Notes under the pieces: model-generated
What the model was told of the DNA's origin: nothing
What the model saw: the letters and a program-made list of their open reading frames with translations, nothing else
The model's database searches: none
Program-made: the position numbers and the translations under genes
In this document: piece by piece, positions 19,914 to 30,074 of the stretch
How the letters are laid out: the number at the start of each line of letters is the position of its first letter
How positions within the stretch are numbered: the first letter of the stretch is position 1
NCBI GenBank assembly: GCA_948469655.1
Contig: CAOKMF010000002.1
Location: 1 to 64,000 of the forward strand
DNA: 64,000 nt
Reading direction: 5' to 3'
Source of the DNA: an uncultured Clostridium sp.
Lineage (GTDB): Bacteria; Bacillota; Clostridia; TANB77; CAG-508

Positions 19914-20591
19914 TTACATTTTTGTAAGGTCTTTAATCACTTCTCCTGCAATAATTAGTCCTGCGGTAGATGGTACAAATGATATACTTCCTGGCACTTT
20001 TTCTGTTTTGATAGGTTCTTCTTTTGAATAAACAACCTTTAAACTACTTATTTCTCTTTCTCTTAATTCTTTTCTCATAACTTTTGCAAGTGGACATACA
20101 GAAGTTTTATAAATATCTTCTATTTCAAACTTCATAGGGTCTAATTTATTTCCTGTCCCCATACTTGAAATAATAGGTATATTTAGCTTCTTTGCCCTAA
20201 CTACAAGTTCTATTTTTGCAGTAACTGTATCTACTGCATCAACAATATAATCTACTGTTTTATCTATTATTCCTTCACTATCAGGTAAAAAGAACTCCTT
20301 GTATATCTCTACTTTAGCATTTGGGTTTATCTCTAATATTCTTTCCTTTGCTACATCTACTTTGTACTTTCCAATAGTTTTATGAGTTGCAATTATCTGT
20401 CTATTTATATTCGTAATGTCTACTTTGTCATTATCTACTAATATAAAGTTTTGAACTCCGGCCCTTGCCAGTCCTTCTACCACAAAAGATCCAACCCCAC
20501 CAATTCCAAATATAGCAACCTTTGCATTATTTAATTTGTTTATTCCATCTTTTCCAATTAAGATTTCCGTTCTTGAAAACTGATTTGGCAT
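19914..20591 (-). CDS. tcdA: tRNA threonylcarbamoyladenosine dehydratase (TcdA/ThiF family)
   Basis: About 225 residues. The nucleotide-binding loop GIGGVGSFVVEGLARAGV, the DNDKVDITNINRQ acidic/arginine motif and the DAVDTVTAK segment define the E1-like ThiF fold. SSMGTGNKLDP and the C-terminal GSISFVPSTAGLI are typical of TcdA (YgdL/CsdL), which cyclises t6A37 on tRNA with ATP. I start at 20591 (MPNQFSRTEIL), after AAAGGTATAGGG, rather than at the longer 20651 frame. A CGG in GCC GGA is out of frame. Confidence 0.9.
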   Translation of the reverse strand: MPNQFSRTEILIGKDGINKLNNAKVAIFGIGGVGSFVVEGLARAGVQNFILVDNDKVDITNINRQIIATHKTIGKYKVDVAKERILEINPNAKVEIYKEFFLPDSEGIIDKTVDYIVDAVDTVTAKIELVVRAKKLNIPIISSMGTGNKLDPMKFEIEDIYKTSVCPLAKVMRKELREREISSLKVVYSKEEPIKTEKVPGSISFVPSTAGLIIAGEVIKDLTKM

Positions 20592-20738
20592 TTTCCCTAT
20601 ACCTTTCAAAATAAATTTTACTTTTTTTGTCTTAAATACATTATAAAACACTATTCTTAAAAATACAATTAAATAAACCTTATTTTTTTCTTAACGTAGC
20701 TTAATAAAAAAATATCAAATATATTTTCAAACTAAATA

Positions 20739-20766
20739 TTGACAAATTTTTTTAATTTTATATAAT
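20739..20766 (+). promoter_or_regulatory. sigma-A type promoter of rubrerythrin
   Basis: TTGACA (20739-20744), a 16-base spacer, then TATAAT (20761-20766). A strong AGGAGG ribosome site precedes the ATG at 20799. Confidence 0.8.
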
Positions 20767-20798
20767 ATATTTGAATTATTATACTAGGAGGTAAAAAT

Positions 20799-21344
20799 AT
20801 GAAAGCATATGTATGTAAAGTATGTGGTTATATCCACTTTGGAGAAGAAGCTCCAGAAAAATGCCCTCAGTGTGGTGCAGGAAAAGATAAATTTGAAGAA
20901 AAGAAAGAATCAGGTTCAAGCGAATACGCTGATGAGCACAAAATAGGTGTAGCTCAAGGGTTAGACGCAGAAGTTGTAAAAGGACTAAAGGATAACTTCA
21001 TGGGAGAATGTACAGAAGTTGGAATGTACTTAGCAATGAGCCGTCAAGCAGATAGAGAAGGTTATCCAGAAATTGCAGAAGCATTCAAAAGATATGCCTT
21101 TGAAGAAGCAGAACATGCTGCTAAATTTGCAGAATTACTTGGAGAAGTAGTATACCCTGATACTAAGAAAAATGTCACTTTAAGAGCAGAAGCTGAATGT
21201 GGAGCTTGTATGGGTAAAAAAGAACTTGCAACTAGAGCAAAAGAATTAGGTTATGATGCAATACATGATACAGTTCATGAAATGTGCAAAGACGAAGCAA
21301 GACACGGAAAAGGCTTTGAAGGTTTATTGAAAAGATATTTTTAA
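20799..21344 (+). CDS. reverse rubrerythrin (rubredoxin domain first)
   Basis: 181 residues. An N-terminal rubredoxin domain with Cys pairs CKVCGY and CPQCGA (residues 6-27) precedes a ferritin-like diiron domain with [28 protein letters not shown] and [13 protein letters not shown]. This domain order is that of reverse rubrerythrin, an NADH-linked peroxide and oxygen reductase in anaerobic clostridia. Strong promoter and ribosome site and codons rich in GAA/GCA suggest high expression. The only CGG (CAC GGA) is out of frame. Confidence 0.93.
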   Translation: MKAYVCKVCGYIHFGEEAPEKCPQCGAGKDKFEEKKESGSSEYADEHKIGVAQGLDAEVVKGLKDNFMGECTEVGMYLAMSRQADREGYPEIAEAFKRYAFEEAEHAAKFAELLGEVVYPDTKKNVTLRAEAECGACMGKKELATRAKELGYDAIHDTVHEMCKDEARHGKGFEGLLKRYF

Positions 21345-21372
21345 TAAAAATTTCTCAAAATAGAAAAATAAA

Positions 21373-21431
21373 AAGCTATGACTTACACATAAATGTATAA
21401 GTCATAGCTTAATCTCTATAGAGATTTTTTT
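21373..21431 (+). terminator. tandem hairpins after rubrerythrin
   Basis: The first hairpin is AAGCTATGACTTA / TAAGTCATAGCTT (21373-21410). The second is AATCTC / GAGATT followed by seven T residues (21411-21431), a good rho-independent terminator. Confidence 0.85.
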
Positions 21432-21433
21432 AC

Positions 21434-21646
21434 CTACTCGAAATATTCATCAAGCATTACCTCAACTACTTTGGGACTATGTCCTTCTTTCTGAAACTGC
21501 ATACGCTTTTTATCTTCCATTGTTATCTCACCTTTTCCTTCACATAGATAACATTTGCAACTGGAATGTCCAAAATTCCAAAATATTTTCTTTCTTCCTT
21601 CACACCTTGGACATTGAACTAAATCATCCCGCTTATAATAGCTCAT
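21434..21646 (-). CDS. small DnaJ-type zinc-finger protein; in-frame CGG
   Basis: 70 residues. Two CxxCxGx(G)-type knuckles, CPRCEGR and CYLCEGKGE, resemble the DnaJ cysteine-rich domain and would bind zinc. The start at 21646 follows GAGGAGG. Codon 6 is CGG (21629-21631, AAG CGG GAT) and lies in the frame that encodes the zinc knuckles. If the +1 rule seen elsewhere applied, translation would end three codons later (KGMI, stop). It is one of four exceptions: CGG may be read at low level, the true start may lie later, or the gene may be recently acquired. Confidence 0.6.
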   Translation of the reverse strand: MSYYKRDDLVQCPRCEGRKKIFWNFGHSSCKCYLCEGKGEITMEDKKRMQFQKEGHSPKVVEVMLDEYFE

Positions 21647-21766
21647 AATAGTTTTTCCTCCTCGTTGTAGGCTCATTGCAATACAAAATTTATCGTTATT
21701 ATTTTAATATAAAATAATTTCCATGTCAAGTTTATAAAACTTAAAACCTCTAAGTTATTTTATTTT

Positions 21767-22916
21767 CTACCCTATCTTTCTCTTTTTCTTAGAAACCATA
21801 TTTGACAAAATCGTAAATAAAACTGCAAAGACTAATATAATTCCCATATTAGCAATTACCGGCTTCAAACTTTCAAAATCAATTACTTCAAGTGTCTTAA
21901 TAATTTCATTACTCTTTATATAATAGTATGATGGTAAAATATGTGCAATTTTAAGAACTGCATCTGGTAACCATTCCATTGGAACAAAAGCTCCACATAA
22001 GAAACTTGAACCTAATGCAATAACATTTACAATTCCATTAATAGCATTCTTATTTGAAACAAGATTCCCTATCAAAAATGCTATTGTTACAGCACATATG
22101 CTAAAAGCCAAAGAATTTATTATATATACTAAGCCGTGTTTATCAAACATAACATTTCCAATTAATACAAAACTTAAAATCACATAAAATATCCACAAAA
22201 CCAATGAAAACAATATATTAGCAAGTAACAACTGTCTATTATGAGTTTTATAATTCATACTGCTTACAGCTGTTCTCTTCCTTACCTTTTCTTCTTTAAA
22301 ACTAGATAATATCAAGCATATAACATATATTGCTCCAGCCATTATACTATAACTTGCAAAATTATAATAAAACGTAGCTTTTGATAAATTACCTGTATCT
22401 AACTTAGAAGTAATTTCTATCTCGGTTTCATTAGATAAAGTCTCATTAATCTTATTTATAAGCTCTTCTTCATCTTCTATTTCTCCTTGATAGATATTTG
22501 CTACCTTTACATATCTTTCTAAAAGCATTTCTGCAAACGCTGCTTGATGGTCCCCTGTGCTTTTTATCTCTATTTTAGGATTATTTCCGATTTAAAAAAT
22601 CTTCTCTATAATTTTCTGGTATATATATAATATAGTTTACATCTCTATAAAATAAAGCATCATTTACAGCTTCTTCTGTTTCATCTACATCTATAATATT
22701 GCTATTTATCTTTACGTATTCTACCAAATTTTTATTTATACCAATTTCTTCGTCTTTATTTATAATCAAAACATCTGGCTTCGATTGTACATAGCTCATA
22801 CTATTCTCACTTGTTTGCATATTAAAACCGCCAAATCCAATTAGTATTGCTGTGTACATTATAACTATAAATTTATTTTTATTTAATACCTTTAAAAATG
22901 CTTTAAATACTGTCAT
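21767..22916 (-). CDS. ABC-2 type permease, second subunit (one CGG +1 shift)
   Basis: 382 residues after repair. The first helix (about 15-35), a long outer domain (about 40-190) and a C-terminal block of five helices (FLCGAFVPMEWLP motif) fit ABC-2 exporters such as YhgE/drug efflux permeases. CGG 22587-22589 in the outer domain: AAT CGG AAA is read AAT GGA AAT, giving FLNGNNPKIEIKS (Gly110) and opening into the frame that holds the rest. Unshifted, UAA follows within two codons. Its start overlaps the preceding permease by 14 bases. Confidence 0.88.
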
Positions 22917-24094
22917 ATTTTTGCCTCCTTAAACTAATATAAGAAATAAAAATCATGATAAAAGCAAAAATAAGTAAACTTGCTATATTAAAAATATATC
23001 TGTCTAAAGTATCATAATAATATAACGAATAAAAGCCGTCTGTTATCATGCTTGCTGGGTTTATTTTATTTAATATAGGTAAATTCTTATCAATTATATA
23101 CTTCATAGTAATACCCATCATACCTGACAAAAAGCACCCAAACATAGTAACTGATATAATGATACCTGTTTTTACATTTTCACTTTTCTTTATTAAAGTA
23201 GCAATTGCTACTCCCATTGATAGTCCTGCTAAACTTCCGAACAATTCCAAGCAAAATAATTAGTGGTAAATTTGTACCATAATCTACTTTTAACACAAAA
23301 ACTGTATAGAGAAATAACAATGCTAAACCTATGAGCTGCACTATATAACTTGCAAAAACACTACTTAAGATAATCTTACCTTTTGATACATTCGAAACAG
23401 AAACTCTTTTTCCATTACTACTCATATTCGCTAAATTTTGATTAATTGCTACCATTCCAAGAACTCCACCATAAAGGCATGTCATTGCAATTAAAGTATA
23501 AAACTCTATCATTGTATAACTTAAATTAGAATTTGATATATTCTCTATATTTGAATTCTCATTCGTTGTCATTTCCAATACTTCTCTATATATATTTGCA
23601 TATAAAGAATTCATATTACCCATTTCTTCAGGTGAAGCATTACTCATTCTCTTCTCAGAAACATTTTTCATTATATCTTCCGTCCCTGATATCTCTTCTG
23701 TCACATATTTAAAAATTGTTTCACTAATTCCGATTTGAGCCAATTACAATTTTAGGTTTATTATCTTCTAGCTTCATAAAGCCGAATTATCTCATCATTT
23801 TCTAATAAAGTCTTTGCTTCTTCTTCTAAAACATATCTTGTATTAAACAATCTTTCTTCATTTTCCTCATCACTTAAAGTTTTAAAAGTTTCTTTAAATA
23901 TATTATTACTTCTAAACTCTTCATTGTTTACAATTGCTATATCAATTATATCTAGCTTTTCACTATTTTCTATATTAGAAAACGCCATATTAAAAAATGT
24001 GCCGAAGTATTATTGGAAAAGCAAAAGTCCAAAATATTAGCATTCTACTTCTAACAAGAACTTTTAAGGCATATTTAAAATTATGTATAAACAT
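22903..24094 (-). CDS. ABC-2 type permease, first subunit (four CGG +1 shifts)
   Basis: 395 residues after repair, same architecture as the neighbouring permease. Four shifts are required: CGG 24002-24004 (CTT CGG CAC, FPIILGTFFNMA, Gly31), CGG 23782-23784 (ATT CGG CTT, DEIIGFMKLED, Gly104), CGG 23730-23732 (AAT CGG AAT, IVIGSNGISETI, Gly121) and CGG 23237-23239 (GTT CGG AAG, ILLGIVGSLAGLSMG, Gly285). Two are only 52 bases apart, and the short segment between them exists in no single reading frame. The ATG at 24094 shares its A with the stop of the ATPase gene. Confidence 0.88.
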
Positions 24095-25034
24095 TAATCA
24101 CGAAGCTCCTTTCCTGTTAACTCTAGGAATACATCATTAAGTGTTGGTCTTTCTGAATAAATTTTGTTGTATCTTATATTTGCTCTTTTTAGAAAATCCA
24201 TTAATTCACTTAAATTATTTTCTCCTTCTCTGTATGAAACAATTAGTAAATTATCACTATATGTGACTTTGTCTACATTCTCTAGCCTTTCTATTTCTCT
24301 TATATAAATTTCACTCAAATTACTTATCTCTACTGTTACCTTTTCTTCTATTTTTGCTTTTTCTTTAAGCTCATCACAAGTACCAGTAGCTAAAATCTTT
24401 CCTTTATCAAGTATTATTACTCTATCACAGATTATCTCTACTTCTTCCATATAATGAGTCGTATATACTATTGTAGCTCCATTATCTCTTAATTTTTTAA
24501 TTCCATCTAATATATTATTTCTACTTTGTGGATCAACTGCAACAGTTGGCTCGTCTAAGAAAATCAATTTAGGTTTATGTGCAATTCCACAAGCAATATT
24601 TAATCTTCTAAGCAAACCACCTGATAACTGTTTTGGATAAAACTTCTTAAATTCTTCCAATCCGTACTAATTCTATTGCTTCTTCAATATATCTTTTTCT
24701 TTTAACTTTATTTTTAATATATAAACCACAAAAATAGTCAATATTCTCATACACATTAAGCTCTTCAAATACTGCTACATCTTGAAATATAACTCCAATC
24801 TTAGCCTTTATATCATAGGCATTTGGTTCCATATCTTTTCCAAATATTTTTATCTTTCCATTATTAAAATTTAATAATGACAAAATACAATTTATAGTAG
24901 TGGACTTACCACTTCCATTTGGTCCGAAGCAAACCTAATATTTCCCCTTCATGCACTTCAAAAGACAAATCATCAATTGCCTTTAATTCCTTATACTCCT
25001 TGCTTAAATTCTTAACTTCAATAACATTTTCCAT
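24094..25034 (-). CDS. ABC transporter ATPase (two CGG +1 shifts)
   Basis: 312 residues after repair. Walker A GPNGSGKSTT, Q-loop VIFQDVAVF, signature QLSGGLLRRL, Walker B LIFLDEPTVAVD and H-loop TTHYMEE, then an extended C-terminal domain ending in NDVFLELTGKE, typical of DRA/CcmA-like drug exporters. CGG 24924-24926 (CTT CGG ACC) supplies the first Gly of Walker A (LLGPNGSGKS, Gly37). CGG 24662-24664 (GTA CGG ATT) gives AIELVGLEEFKK (Gly124) before the signature. Neither half alone could bind ATP. Confidence 0.92.
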
Positions 25035-25085
25035 GATAAATGGTTCTCCTATCTTATAAAATATATATCCTAGTTTGTTAAAAAA

Positions 25086-25643
25086 TTATTTCTTCATTCC
25101 TTCAATCATAGCTCCAACTGTATCTCTAAGAAGATCATCTATTTCTCTTTCAGTAAGTTTTACAGTATTTGTTGCAACTAGGCTCGCAATTCCATGAGTA
25201 AACATCCACACCTTAACATGAAACTTTCTTTGCTCTTCATAAGAAAATCCTGTTAGCTTCATTCCTGTATTTATTACATCATTCCCAGTATCATCATTAG
25301 ATATTAAACTTTCTGGTGTAAAATCTGTTTTACTCATAAAAATAAGCTTAAAATAATTTGGATAATCTCTAGCAAATTTTATATATGCAAGTCCCATTTC
25401 TTTATATGCTTTTTCTTTTAATGAAGCCTTAACCATATAATCTTGATATATTTTGTAAATTTCCTTAAATACAACTTCTTTTAAATCTTCCATATTCTCA
25501 AAATTGTGATAAATCGGTTGTACTGAAGAATTTAATTCTTTAGCAATTCTTCTCGCATTTAAGCTTTCGATATCTTCTTTTTTAAGTATTTCTAATGCTA
25601 CATTAATAATATCTTCTTTTTTGATTTTTCTAGGTGGTGGCAT
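25086..25643 (-). CDS. TetR/AcrR-family regulator
   Basis: 185 residues. The N-terminal helix-turn-helix reads INVALEILKKEDIESLNARRIAKELNSSVQPIYHNF (no single motif longer than usual), followed by a TetR_C ligand domain (FARDYPNYFKLIFMS). It lies 51 bases upstream of the ABC exporter genes on the same strand and probably represses them until a substrate binds. The upstream ATAACGATAGTTAT-like palindrome (about 25660-25675) is a candidate operator. No in-frame CGG. Confidence 0.87.
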   Translation of the reverse strand: MPPPRKIKKEDIINVALEILKKEDIESLNARRIAKELNSSVQPIYHNFENMEDLKEVVFKEIYKIYQDYMVKASLKEKAYKEMGLAYIKFARDYPNYFKLIFMSKTDFTPESLISNDDTGNDVINTGMKLTGFSYEEQRKFHVKVWMFTHGIASLVATNTVKLTEREIDDLLRDTVGAMIEGMKK

Positions 25644-25714
25644 ATTTCCTCCTTTTAGATAACTATCGTTATATAACGTTTGTTATTATATCATATGTTA
25701 CTTGTTTTGTAAAT

Positions 25715-25748
25715 ATAAAAATGAAGATTAGGTTCTTCCTAATCTCCA
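25715..25748 (-). terminator. terminator after the ferritin-like gene
   Basis: AGATTAGG / CCTAATCT with a five-base loop, followed by TTCATTTTTATAT on the minus strand. Confidence 0.75.
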
Positions 25749-25757
25749 TAATGTAAG

Positions 25758-26514
25758 CTATATATTCCCTGTCTTTTCTATATTAATTGACTCATTTAAA
25801 TATTCTATACAATGCTTTTTAAATACTTTATACGGATATTCACCTTTTATAAATAGCTTTTTAAACTTATGCCAAACAACAAAAACTGTAAATCTCATAA
25901 CTAGTTTTCTTATGGCTCTAACTACCGAATTTATAACCTTATTTCTACTTTTAGATATCCTATGTAAAGTATCTGATTGTAAAACAACATGCTTTAATTC
26001 ATCATTTAACATTTGCTCACATATAGTTTTTAATAACTTTGAATTCGTAGCATTTGAAAGTGCTGTATAATATGATAGTGCAATCATTTCAGCTGTAACT
26101 AAAATTATTACTTCACACTCTAGCCCCATTATTTTTCTTAAAAATCTAAAAATATTATCTATCCATAATTTATTTGCCTGCTGTATCTTATATATATCCA
26201 TATATTTCTTTAAAGTTTGAGAATGTCTATTCTCTTCTGCGATAAACCATTTCATAATCTCTCTATATTTTTTATAATTACTTTTTATAGAAAATTTTTC
26301 TACAACCTTGGTTAAATGCTTTCCGCTCTGAACCTTCACCTATTTGGAAAGCCCTTATAGAATGAGTAATTAGTTCTTTTTCTTCACTTGTTAGTTCTCT
26401 ATTATCGCTAAAATCAAGCTTTAATAGGTGTGAATTATTATATCTAAAATATTCTACCCAATCAAATTTTTCAAGATTATCTATCTTTGTGTGGGCTAAT
26501 TGTACTCTTTCCAT
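25758..26514 (-). CDS. ferritin-like diiron protein (one CGG +1 shift)
   Basis: 251 residues after repair. Diiron-type ligands appear in order as E in GEGSEGKHL, EENRH (EExxH), E in VTAEMIAL and DELKH (DExxH), as in the acyl-ACP desaturase/AurF-like branch of the ferritin superfamily; the substrate is unknown. CGG 26323-26325 (GAG CGG AAA) is read GAG GGA AAG (Gly64), placing the first metal-ligand helix and the other three in one protein. Unshifted, it would end after 15 codons with only the first ligand. The next gene upstream (CmpB-like) ends 14 bases before its start. Confidence 0.82.
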
Positions 26515-26528
26515 TACATCACTTCCTA

Positions 26529-27341
26529 CTATATTTTACTAAAATTAAACTTATAATAATATGGCTCTATTCCATCAACATACATATCAAAATATATAAT
26601 ATTTCCATTTGGCGACACAGTTTTCAAATTTGGGAATGTCTTTATCATTTTTCTATCTCCGAAAAATGTATTTATAAAATTTGCAGTCTTTTCATTCCCA
26701 TAAACTTTATCATATTTTTCTAATACATATTCCTTATTTGCCACATCTAGGTCATAATCATGTACTTTTCTAATTAAAAACATTTCTAGGGCATATGCTG
26801 TAAGAACACAGTCAATCACCAAAAATGCTGTAACAGCACTAGTTATTATTTTTATCTTCTTAATAGATATTTTAGATTTTATTTTTTCTATAAGTCTGTC
26901 TACTTTAGGATGAACATATGACATAAAATATACTGCTAAAAAGCCCCAAAATATTGAATAATATACACAGATTCTCCCAGCAATATTAAATGGCTTATCA
27001 GAATAGTCCCACCATTTTACATGTAGTATTAATTCTGCAAGTAAACTTATTGTATATTCTACAATAGATCCTACAATAAACCCACCTATAAACAATCTAT
27101 TGTTGTTTTTATTAAAATATCTTAAAAATAGTATCATTACAATTGCGCCAATTCCATATATTCCTGAAAAAGGTCCATAAAGAAAGCTTTGTCTACTTTC
27201 TAAAGTTCCTTTTGAGAATATTGAAAATATTGTTTCAACTACATATCCTGCAAAACTATATATCATGAAATATGCTACTAATCTCCATACAGAAATTCCA
27301 AGTATAGTAAATTTTTTCTTTTCTTCCATAAATCTCTCCAA
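26529..27341 (-). CDS. CmpB-type putative membrane transport protein, long form
   Basis: 270 residues. Motifs TLESRQSFLYGPFSGIYGIGA and KWWDYS...GRICVYYSIFWG repeat those of the shorter paralogue at 19181, in family PF06541. The extra C-terminal 60 residues are soluble. It lies directly upstream of the ferritin-like gene on the same strand, with 14 bases between, so the two are likely one transcript. Substrate unknown. Confidence 0.75.
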   Translation of the reverse strand: MERFMEEKKKFTILGISVWRLVAYFMIYSFAGYVVETIFSIFSKGTLESRQSFLYGPFSGIYGIGAIVMILFLRYFNKNNNRLFIGGFIVGSIVEYTISLLAELILHVKWWDYSDKPFNIAGRICVYYSIFWGFLAVYFMSYVHPKVDRLIEKIKSKISIKKIKIITSAVTAFLVIDCVLTAYALEMFLIRKVHDYDLDVANKEYVLEKYDKVYGNEKTANFINTFFGDRKMIKTFPNLKTVSPNGNIIYFDMYVDGIEPYYYKFNFSKI

Positions 27342-27352
27342 TGCTTACTATA

Positions 27353-27385
27353 TGGTAAAAGGAGACTTTTTATGTCTCCTTTTAA
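27353..27385 (-). terminator. terminator after the beta-helix surface protein gene
   Basis: AAAAGGAGAC / GTCTCCTTTT with a short loop, 20 bases beyond the stop at 27406 on the minus strand. Confidence 0.75.
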
Positions 27386-27405
27386 GTTTTACTTTATTTT
27401 ATCAA

Positions 27406-28809
27406 TTATTCAGATAAATCATTAATCTCTATTGTAACAAATGAATCTTCTAATTTTTCAGTTAAAACTTTATCAAAAGAGCTATTACATGTACTATTTT
27501 CTGAATAATAGTTTACTTCTATATTCTTTACTCCATCAGTAACAGCCGTATTATCTTTATACTCATGAATTCTAATAGCTGGTCCGTTAGTACTTGATAT
27601 TGTTGAAGCTTTATCTATGTTAAGTGTTAATTTTCCTCCATTGTCATATCCCTTTTGGCTACGTAGGATTACGCTACTGCCTTCACACCACATTTCGCTT
27701 CCTAGTTTTTTCACTTCATCCAATGTCCAATGTTTTCCTATTGCATTTATTTTAGTATTAGTTACATTTACTGTTCCTGCACATGCTCCAAGTCCTGTAT
27801 GACCTGTTAATATTGAATCCTCAATATTCATTACCCCACCACAAGGCATATATGCTACACAACCCTCTTCTTCGCATGTAGTAGACATATTGCAATTATA
27901 TATATTTATATTTGCTGACTTTGCTGTACCGTTTGTAGCTACTGCTGAATAATATCCTATAAGAGTTGAATTATTTATATCTAATGTCGCATTTTCCCAT
28001 GTTCCTACACTAGTATGTGCTGTTGCTACTAATTCTGAATTATTAACTGTAGTTCTTGTTTGTCCTCCTTGATTTTTAAAATTAGCTAAAATATTATATC
28101 CACCTAACATCTTTACATTATTAACTTCTAATATTCCTGACATATTTCCTATATTTACTTTTGTATTGGTATTAGATGTTATCTCACCTGGTCCATTTAT
28201 AGTTAAAGTTCCGCCATTAACTGTAAATCCAAAACTAGAATCAGCAATATTAGAAATATCTATAGCTTTTCCATTTAAATTTAATGTAAGTTCTCTATCT
28301 TCAGCTATTTCTAACGTTTTGGTTATATTAATATTATTTGCCAAAGTTATTAAGTTAACTGTATCATCTTCAAATGCTGTCATAAATTCTTCTTCTGTTG
28401 AAACTTTTTGTGGTATTTTAATTAAATCTATATATTTTATATTGAATTTAAAATTACTGTCTAATGTGATATTTTCACCTGTTAAAGCATTTATCCAATT
28501 TCCTTCTGCATCTCTGGCATATACTGTTATTTGATTTAAAATTTGTTCTTCTGTCATATCTTCTGAAATGCCTTCTACAGTTTTTGCTGCCTCTAACATC
28601 ATTTCTGTAGAAAGATATTCTATTTTGTCTGTAAATAGATGCTCACCTATTACGTATATTTGTCCTTCTGCTTCTATTCCAAATTCCTCTACTTCTCTTT
28701 GTACAATTTCGCTACTAGCGGGTTCCATCACTTCTTTTATACCTATTGTTCCAACTATAACAATTAATATAATAGCTATGACAATAAATAATCCTAATTT
28801 TTTATTCAT
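27406..28809 (-). CDS. exported beta-helix hypothetical protein
   Basis: About 467 residues. An N-terminal hydrophobic segment (about 4-26) would export or anchor it. From about 150 onward, repeats of the kind LTLNLNGKAIDIS, LTINGPGEI, LEVNNVKMLGG and INNSTLIGYYSA suggest a parallel right-handed beta-helix of the pectate-lyase type. Catalytic residues are not recognised, so this may be an adhesive or structural surface protein. I start at ATG 28809 after GGAAAGGA; the longer frame from 28848 adds 13 charged residues. It is paired with the Ig-like/InlB-repeat gene 22 bases upstream. Confidence 0.65.
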   Translation of the reverse strand: MNKKLGLFIVIAIILIVIVGTIGIKEVMEPASSEIVQREVEEFGIEAEGQIYVIGEHLFTDKIEYLSTEMMLEAAKTVEGISEDMTEEQILNQITVYARDAEGNWINALTGENITLDSNFKFNIKYIDLIKIPQKVSTEEEFMTAFEDDTVNLITLANNINITKTLEIAEDRELTLNLNGKAIDISNIADSSFGFTVNGGTLTINGPGEITSNTNTKVNIGNMSGILEVNNVKMLGGYNILANFKNQGGQTRTTVNNSELVATAHTSVGTWENATLDINNSTLIGYYSAVATNGTAKSANINIYNCNMSTTCEEEGCVAYMPCGGVMNIEDSILTGHTGLGACAGTVNVTNTKINAIGKHWTLDEVKKLGSEMWCEGSSVILRSQKGYDNGGKLTLNIDKASTISSTNGPAIRIHEYKDNTAVTDGVKNIEVNYYSENSTCNSSFDKVLTEKLEDSFVTIEINDLSE

Positions 28810-28831
28810 TATTTTAGGTTTCCTTTCCAAA

Positions 28832-29896
28832 TTATTCTTCATTTGCATATACTGCTACAGCTGCATTATTTAATATAATCATATAATTACTTGCATGTTC
28901 TATTTGTTTAGCACTTACACATTTTACTGCATTTAATTTTTCATTCCATGTAGCTAATGTATAGTTTGTATTATCTCCTATTGTTCCACATAGTTCTTTT
29001 ATATTAACGCTTTGTCCATTTTTATAAGCTCTAACTATTCTATTTGGAGAAACTTCATCACCATTAATCAAAGCTAATTCGAAAGTATATGTATCCCATC
29101 TAGCTTCAATGATAATATTTTCTGTAACAATTGTTTTTGAATCTATAATTCGTTCTCCACTATACCATCCTCCAAAAGTATATCCATATTTATTAGGATT
29201 TATAGGAAGTTCTCCTATTTCCTTTCCTTCTTCTATTTCTTTTGTAGTATAGAGTTTTCCATCAACCATAAATGTTACTATACACTTTATAACTTCCATT
29301 GGCTCGTCTGGATTTATTGGCTCATTTGGTTGTGTTGAATTGTTAGAATTATTATTCGTATTTCCCGATTGTGAAGGCTCATTATTATTATTCGAACTTT
29401 GTGTAGGATTTGTTACTTTATTAGTATCAGAACTAGAAGAACTTGATGTCTTTTTAGAAACAACAGCTCCTCCTTTTACTATTATAGTGCAATTACCTTT
29501 GTTTCCATCTTCGTCTTCTCCTGTAATAATTGCAGTTCCCATTGAAACAGCTGTAACTCTACCATTATCATCAACACTAGCTATGCTAGGATGGCTAGAA
29601 TTCCAACTTAGTTTCTTTTTGTTATTATCAGTTAATTCTAAAGTCTCAGAGCCTCCAACTGACAAAATAATACTATTTCTGCTAAGTATCACTTCAGTTT
29701 TTGTTTTAATTTCCTCGTCTTCTTTATCCTTTGTCTCTATTTGTACAACTTTATCAGAGTCTACTGCAACGTTATCTTGTTTATTTTTCTTTGTGTTAGA
29801 TATTACTAATATAACTATAATTATTAATATCATAAGTCCCCAAATTACCGGCATAATCTTTTTCTCTTTTTTATTTTCATTTTTTTCTTCTTCCAT
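28832..29896 (-). CDS. surface protein with Big_2 Ig-like domain and InlB B-repeat
   Basis: About 354 residues. One membrane helix (about 15-33) is followed by a bacterial Ig-like (Big_2) domain around 75-145 (SWNSSHPSIASVDDNGRVTA), a Ser/Asn/Thr-rich linker, then a Listeria/Bacteroides InlB-type repeat (YGYTFGGWYSGERI...ARWDTYTF). No cell-wall sorting signal is seen, so the N-terminal helix is the likely anchor. The start is ATG 29896 after GAGGT. A TATAAT box at 29967-29972 (minus strand) lies upstream, and an 11-bp tandem repeat lies beyond that. Confidence 0.75.
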   Translation of the reverse strand: MEEEKNENKKEKKIMPVIWGLMILIIIVILVISNTKKNKQDNVAVDSDKVVQIETKDKEDEEIKTKTEVILSRNSIILSVGGSETLELTDNNKKKLSWNSSHPSIASVDDNGRVTAVSMGTAIITGEDEDGNKGNCTIIVKGGAVVSKKTSSSSSSDTNKVTNPTQSSNNNNEPSQSGNTNNNSNNSTQPNEPINPDEPMEVIKCIVTFMVDGKLYTTKEIEEGKEIGELPINPNKYGYTFGGWYSGERIIDSKTIVTENIIIEARWDTYTFELALINGDEVSPNRIVRAYKNGQSVNIKELCGTIGDNTNYTLATWNEKLNAVKCVSAKQIEHASNYMIILNNAAVAVYANEE

Positions 29897-30004
29897 ATTT
29901 ACCTCTTTTTCTCTCGTGAAAGTAGTATTTGCAAAGATATTTTCTCTCTCATATATTTGCATTTTGATTATATCATATGGAAATAGAAAGTTATATTATT
30001 TTTT

Positions 30005-30054
30005 CATTACAGTTGCATTACAGTTGCATTACAGTTGCATTACAGTTGCATTAC
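30005..30054. repeat. tandem repeat, 11-bp unit CATTACAGTTG, 4 copies plus CATTAC
   Basis: Four perfect units at 30005-30048 are followed by a partial fifth. It lies between the nptA stop (30075) and the promoter of the surface-protein genes, about 35-85 bases upstream of their -10 box. Confidence 0.95.
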
Positions 30055-30074
30055 GTGTGAATATTCTAGAAAAT

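Noticed and set aside
30005..30054. CRISPR array
   Set aside because: The repeat is 11 bp with no spacers, and no cas gene is present.
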